From Pantoea allii (GTDB lineage Bacteria; Pseudomonadota; Gammaproteobacteria; Enterobacterales; Enterobacteriaceae): DNA of 64,000 nucleotides. Shown here piece after piece: positions 61,953 through 64,000 of the stretch. Below the pieces are notes generated by a model. It did not search any database and had not been told where the DNA came from. It was given only the letters and a program-made list of their open reading frames with translations. Position numbers and translations under genes: made by a program. Position 1 is the first letter of the stretch; the number at the start of each line of letters is the position of its first letter. The stretch lies in contig NZ_NTMH01000035.1 of the NCBI RefSeq assembly GCF_002307475.1, positions 1 through 64,000 on the forward strand. The letters run 5' to 3'.

Positions 61953-63271
61953 AGTGCGGCGCTGACCGGCGTGCCGCCGTGGCGCGCGCGGTACTGTTTG
62001 ACCATTCGACCAATCAGCAAGGTGCCAATCAGTCCACATATGGCCGCAAAGGTCAGCCATGCGCCCGGCATCGCCTTATCACCCGTGGCGTGAATCAGAT
62101 AACTCGACACCGCTGGCGTGAAGCCGCCAAACAGCGCGGTTGCCAGGCTGTAGGCCATGGAGAAACCGGCGGCGCGCACTTCTGCCGGCATAATTTCTGC
62201 CAGATAAACCACCATGGCACCGTTGTAGCTGGCGTACAGGAAGGAGAGCCATAATTCCGCCTCCAGCAGATGGGCAAAGCTCGGCGACCCCACCATCCAG
62301 TGCAGTACGGGCCAGGCCGTGGCAATCATCAGCACGGTAAACGTCAGCAACAGGGGGCGACGACCGACGCGATCGGACAGCGCGCCCATCACCGGTAGCC
62401 AGAACAGGTTGGAAATGCCCACGAACAGCGTCACCATAAACGCCTGCTTGTCGCTCATCATCAACACCGTTTTGCCAAAGGTTGGCGTAAAGGCGGTAAT
62501 CATATAGAACATCACGGTCGTGGTGACGACCATCAGCATGCCCGCCAGTACCAGTGCCCAGTTGCTGGCAACCGAACGCATAATTTCTGTCATCGCCGGG
62601 TGATGTTTACGTTGGCTGAAGGCGTCGGTTTCTTCCAGCATACGGCGGATATAGAACAGGAATGGCACTATCAGGCAGCCCACCACAAAGGGAATACGCC
62701 AGCCCCACTCGGTCACTTCATCATGGGAAAGCAGATGGTTCAGCGCCAGACCCAGCAGCGCAGCAAAAATCACAGCGATCTGCTGACTGCCCGATTGCCA
62801 GCTCACAAAGAACCCTTTGCGTCCTTTTGGGGCCACTTCGGCCAGATACACGGACACACCGCCTAACTCCACGCCGGCTGAAAAGCCCTGCAGCAGACGC
62901 CCCAGCAGAATCAGGACCGGTGCCGCCGCGCCAAGCGTGGCATAACCCGGTACCAGCGCAATGGTGAGCGTACCCACTGCCATCAGGCCGAGCGTTAACA
63001 GCAACCCTTTGCGACGACCATGGTGGTCAATGTAAGCCCCCAGAATAATCGCCCCCAGCGGGCGCATCAGGAAACCTGCGCCGAAGGTCATCAACGTCAG
63101 CATTAATGAAGAGAAGGGATCGTCACCGGGGAAGAAGGTTTTGGCTATCGCGGTCGCGTAATAGCCAAATACCATGAAGTCGTACATTTCAAGGAAGTTA
63201 CCACTGGTAACGTTGAAAATGGTTCTGGCCGCGCTCTTGGGCGGCTTTTGTAAAGTTTCACTATGGCTCAT
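61949..63271 (-). CDS. Citrate/tricarballylate-type MFS proton symporter
   Basis: A 440-residue metabolite:H+ symporter close in pattern to CitA/TcuC. The start is ATG 63271 (MSHSETLQKPPK); a GTG one codon earlier is less likely, as AAGGA is 7 bases before the ATG. NFLEMYDFMVFGYYATAIAKTFFP is the first helix of the CitA/TcuC group; GAYIDHHGRRKGLLLTLGLMAVGT is the conserved loop between helices 2 and 3. ALSDRVGRRPLLL is the second-half repeat of that loop. No tcuA, tcuB or tcuR lies next to it, so citrate or tricarballylate uptake without the degradation genes is implied. Substrate is by family only. Confidence 0.9.
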   Translation of the reverse strand: MSHSETLQKPPKSAARTIFNVTSGNFLEMYDFMVFGYYATAIAKTFFPGDDPFSSLMLTLMTFGAGFLMRPLGAIILGAYIDHHGRRKGLLLTLGLMAVGTLTIALVPGYATLGAAAPVLILLGRLLQGFSAGVELGGVSVYLAEVAPKGRKGFFVSWQSGSQQIAVIFAALLGLALNHLLSHDEVTEWGWRIPFVVGCLIVPFLFYIRRMLEETDAFSQRKHHPAMTEIMRSVASNWALVLAGMLMVVTTTVMFYMITAFTPTFGKTVLMMSDKQAFMVTLFVGISNLFWLPVMGALSDRVGRRPLLLTFTVLMIATAWPVLHWMVGSPSFAHLLEAELWLSFLYASYNGAMVVYLAEIMPAEVRAAGFSMAYSLATALFGGFTPAVSSYLIHATGDKAMPGAWLTFAAICGLIGTLLIGRMVKQYRARHGGTPVSAAL

Positions 63272-63459
63272 CACGGCTTCCTTGGTTTTTTATCCGTTTT
63301 AGCCTGCCAGAGGCCAGATTAATGTGACATTGATCACCATTGCACTTTACAAATTCGTGAGTTTCCGTAACAAGAAATTAACAGAAGAGCTACAGCAGCA
63401 TATCTGCCTGCGTTGGCTGACAAAAGGCTATCGAAGATTCTGCAAAAAAGCAGAGACAA

Positions 63460-63487
63460 AAAAAGCGCTACAGAGTGAGCGCTTTTT
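63460..63487. terminator. Bidirectional intrinsic terminator
   Basis: AAAAAGCGCT-8 bases-AGCGCTTTTT: a symmetric stem with A-run and T-run on both sides. It lies between exbD and the MFS gene, about 120 bases after exbD, and probably ends the exbBD transcript. Confidence 0.85.
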
Positions 63488-63604
63488 GAGGAGGGCTTAA
63501 GATGTGGGGACAGGTAAGCGTATTAACTGCATCTGAGAAGTGAAAAAGGGTCAAGGCTTGCGGCTCACAGCGGGCGGCTAACCGGGTTTACCCCGCCGGG
63601 TTCA

Positions 63605-64000
63605 TCACTTCTTGACCGTTTCCATTCCCATTAAACCGATTTTTAAATAACCGGCCGTGCGCAGTTCATCCATAACGCTCATCAGCGTTTCATAATCCAC
63701 AGACTTGTCGGCCTGGAAGAAAATCGTGGTGTCTTTCTTGCCTTGCGTCTGCTGCGTCAGCACGTTAATCAGCGACGCATTATTTACCGCCTCGTTGCCG
63801 ACATAGAGCTGCTTGTCGGCTTTGATAGAGAGGTAAACCGGTTTTTCCGGGCGCGGCTGGGGCGCACTGGTGGACGCCGGGAGATTCACACGGACATCAA
63901 CGGTCGCCAGCGGCGCCGCGACCATGAAGATGATGAGTAGCACCAGCATCACGTCAATAAACGGCGTGACGTTGATTTCGTGCATTTCACCCTCGGTTTC
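63605..64000 (-). CDS. exbD: Biopolymer transport protein ExbD (5' end outside window)
   Basis: The C-terminal 131 or so residues of ExbD are present; the frame continues past the window edge through ETEGEMHEINVTPFIDVML. The membrane helix with its essential Asp (TPFIDVMLVLLIIFMVAAPL) is seen, then VNLPASTSAPQPRPEKPVYLSIKAD. ExbD forms with ExbB and TonB the complex that powers outer-membrane uptake. It is near identical in length to E. coli ExbD (141 aa), so about 10 residues are missing. Confidence 0.97.
   Translation of the reverse strand, partial: ETEGEMHEINVTPFIDVMLVLLIIFMVAAPLATVDVRVNLPASTSAPQPRPEKPVYLSIKADKQLYVGNEAVNNASLINVLTQQTQGKKDTTIFFQADKSVDYETLMSVMDELRTAGYLKIGLMGMETVKK

Noticed and set aside
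1..64000. CRISPR array or rRNA genes
   Set aside because: No regularly spaced repeats or rRNA sequence seen in the window.

Overview
The window is enterobacterial chromosome. A conserved block, read on the minus strand as prfC-osmY-ytjA-yjjU-yjjV-deoC-deoA-deoB-deoD, follows Escherichia coli gene order but lacks yjjW and yjjI between yjjV and deoC. ftnA, ylaC, exbD and a tRNA-Phe gene also read as Enterobacterales. Together with the accessory content (Csu-type pili, an OlsF-like ornithine lipid synthase, a tcuC/citA-type transporter), a Pantoea/Erwinia-like member of Erwiniaceae is the best guess. The species cannot be fixed from this window.

Layout. 0-0.5 kb: end of an MFS transporter. 0.5-10.8 kb: a decayed accessory region ending at the 3' end of tRNA-Phe. 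It holds a small ribbon-helix-helix protein, an AT-rich orphan with nuclease-like motifs, a lipoprotein, and remnants of PerC-like, HATPase, IS3-transposase and umuC genes. Inside it lies an intact GC-rich cassette: LysR regulator, short-chain dehydrogenase, aldo/keto reductase and SMP-30-like protein. 11.1-14.0 kb: a SiaABCD-type phosphatase/kinase/switch/diguanylate-cyclase operon whose phosphatase carries a soluble CBS-like front end. It converges on a second PBP2-like transpeptidase (14.0-15.9 kb). 16.1-25.4 kb: deoCABD, yjjUV, ytjA, osmY and prfC. 25.7-32.3 kb: a Qnr-like pentapeptide-repeat protein, ferritin ftnA, and a GH31 glycosidase/MFS/LacI sugar locus.

32.3-39.0 kb holds the most interesting association. 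An AfuABC/Fbp/PhnSTUV-like ABC importer is encoded with a beta-CASP-like metallo-beta-lactamase-fold hydrolase. A candidate Pho box (CTGTCAC-4 bp-TTGTCAT) precedes it, directly downstream of an OlsF-like bifunctional ornithine lipid synthase. Ornithine lipids replace phospholipids when phosphate is scarce, so the locus may be a phosphate-sparing and phosphate-scavenging unit.

39.0-41.4 kb is a small phage-like or relic patch (DUF2335 protein, lipoprotein, truncated phage gene). 41.4-51.9 kb holds a cupin and then a cluster with two paralogous binding proteins, one permease, one ATPase, a GNAT acetyltransferase, two flavin-dependent monooxygenases and two M20 deacetylases, one of them frameshifted. 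Its composition matches Bacillus S-alkylcysteine/S-(2-succino)cysteine salvage (yxe/ytm operons). A short ORF with Cys-Arg-Cys codons lies in the leader of the intact deacetylase gene.

51.9-56.0 kb: ylaC, a MocR-type regulator, and an MHYT-GGDEF-EAL protein. 56.7-62.0 kb: a Csu-type chaperone-usher operon. The window closes with a tricarballylate/citrate-type MFS transporter and the 3' part of exbD. Two c-di-GMP enzymes in the window (the SiaD-like cyclase and the MHYT protein, which sits beside the Csu pilus genes) hint at surface-attachment control.
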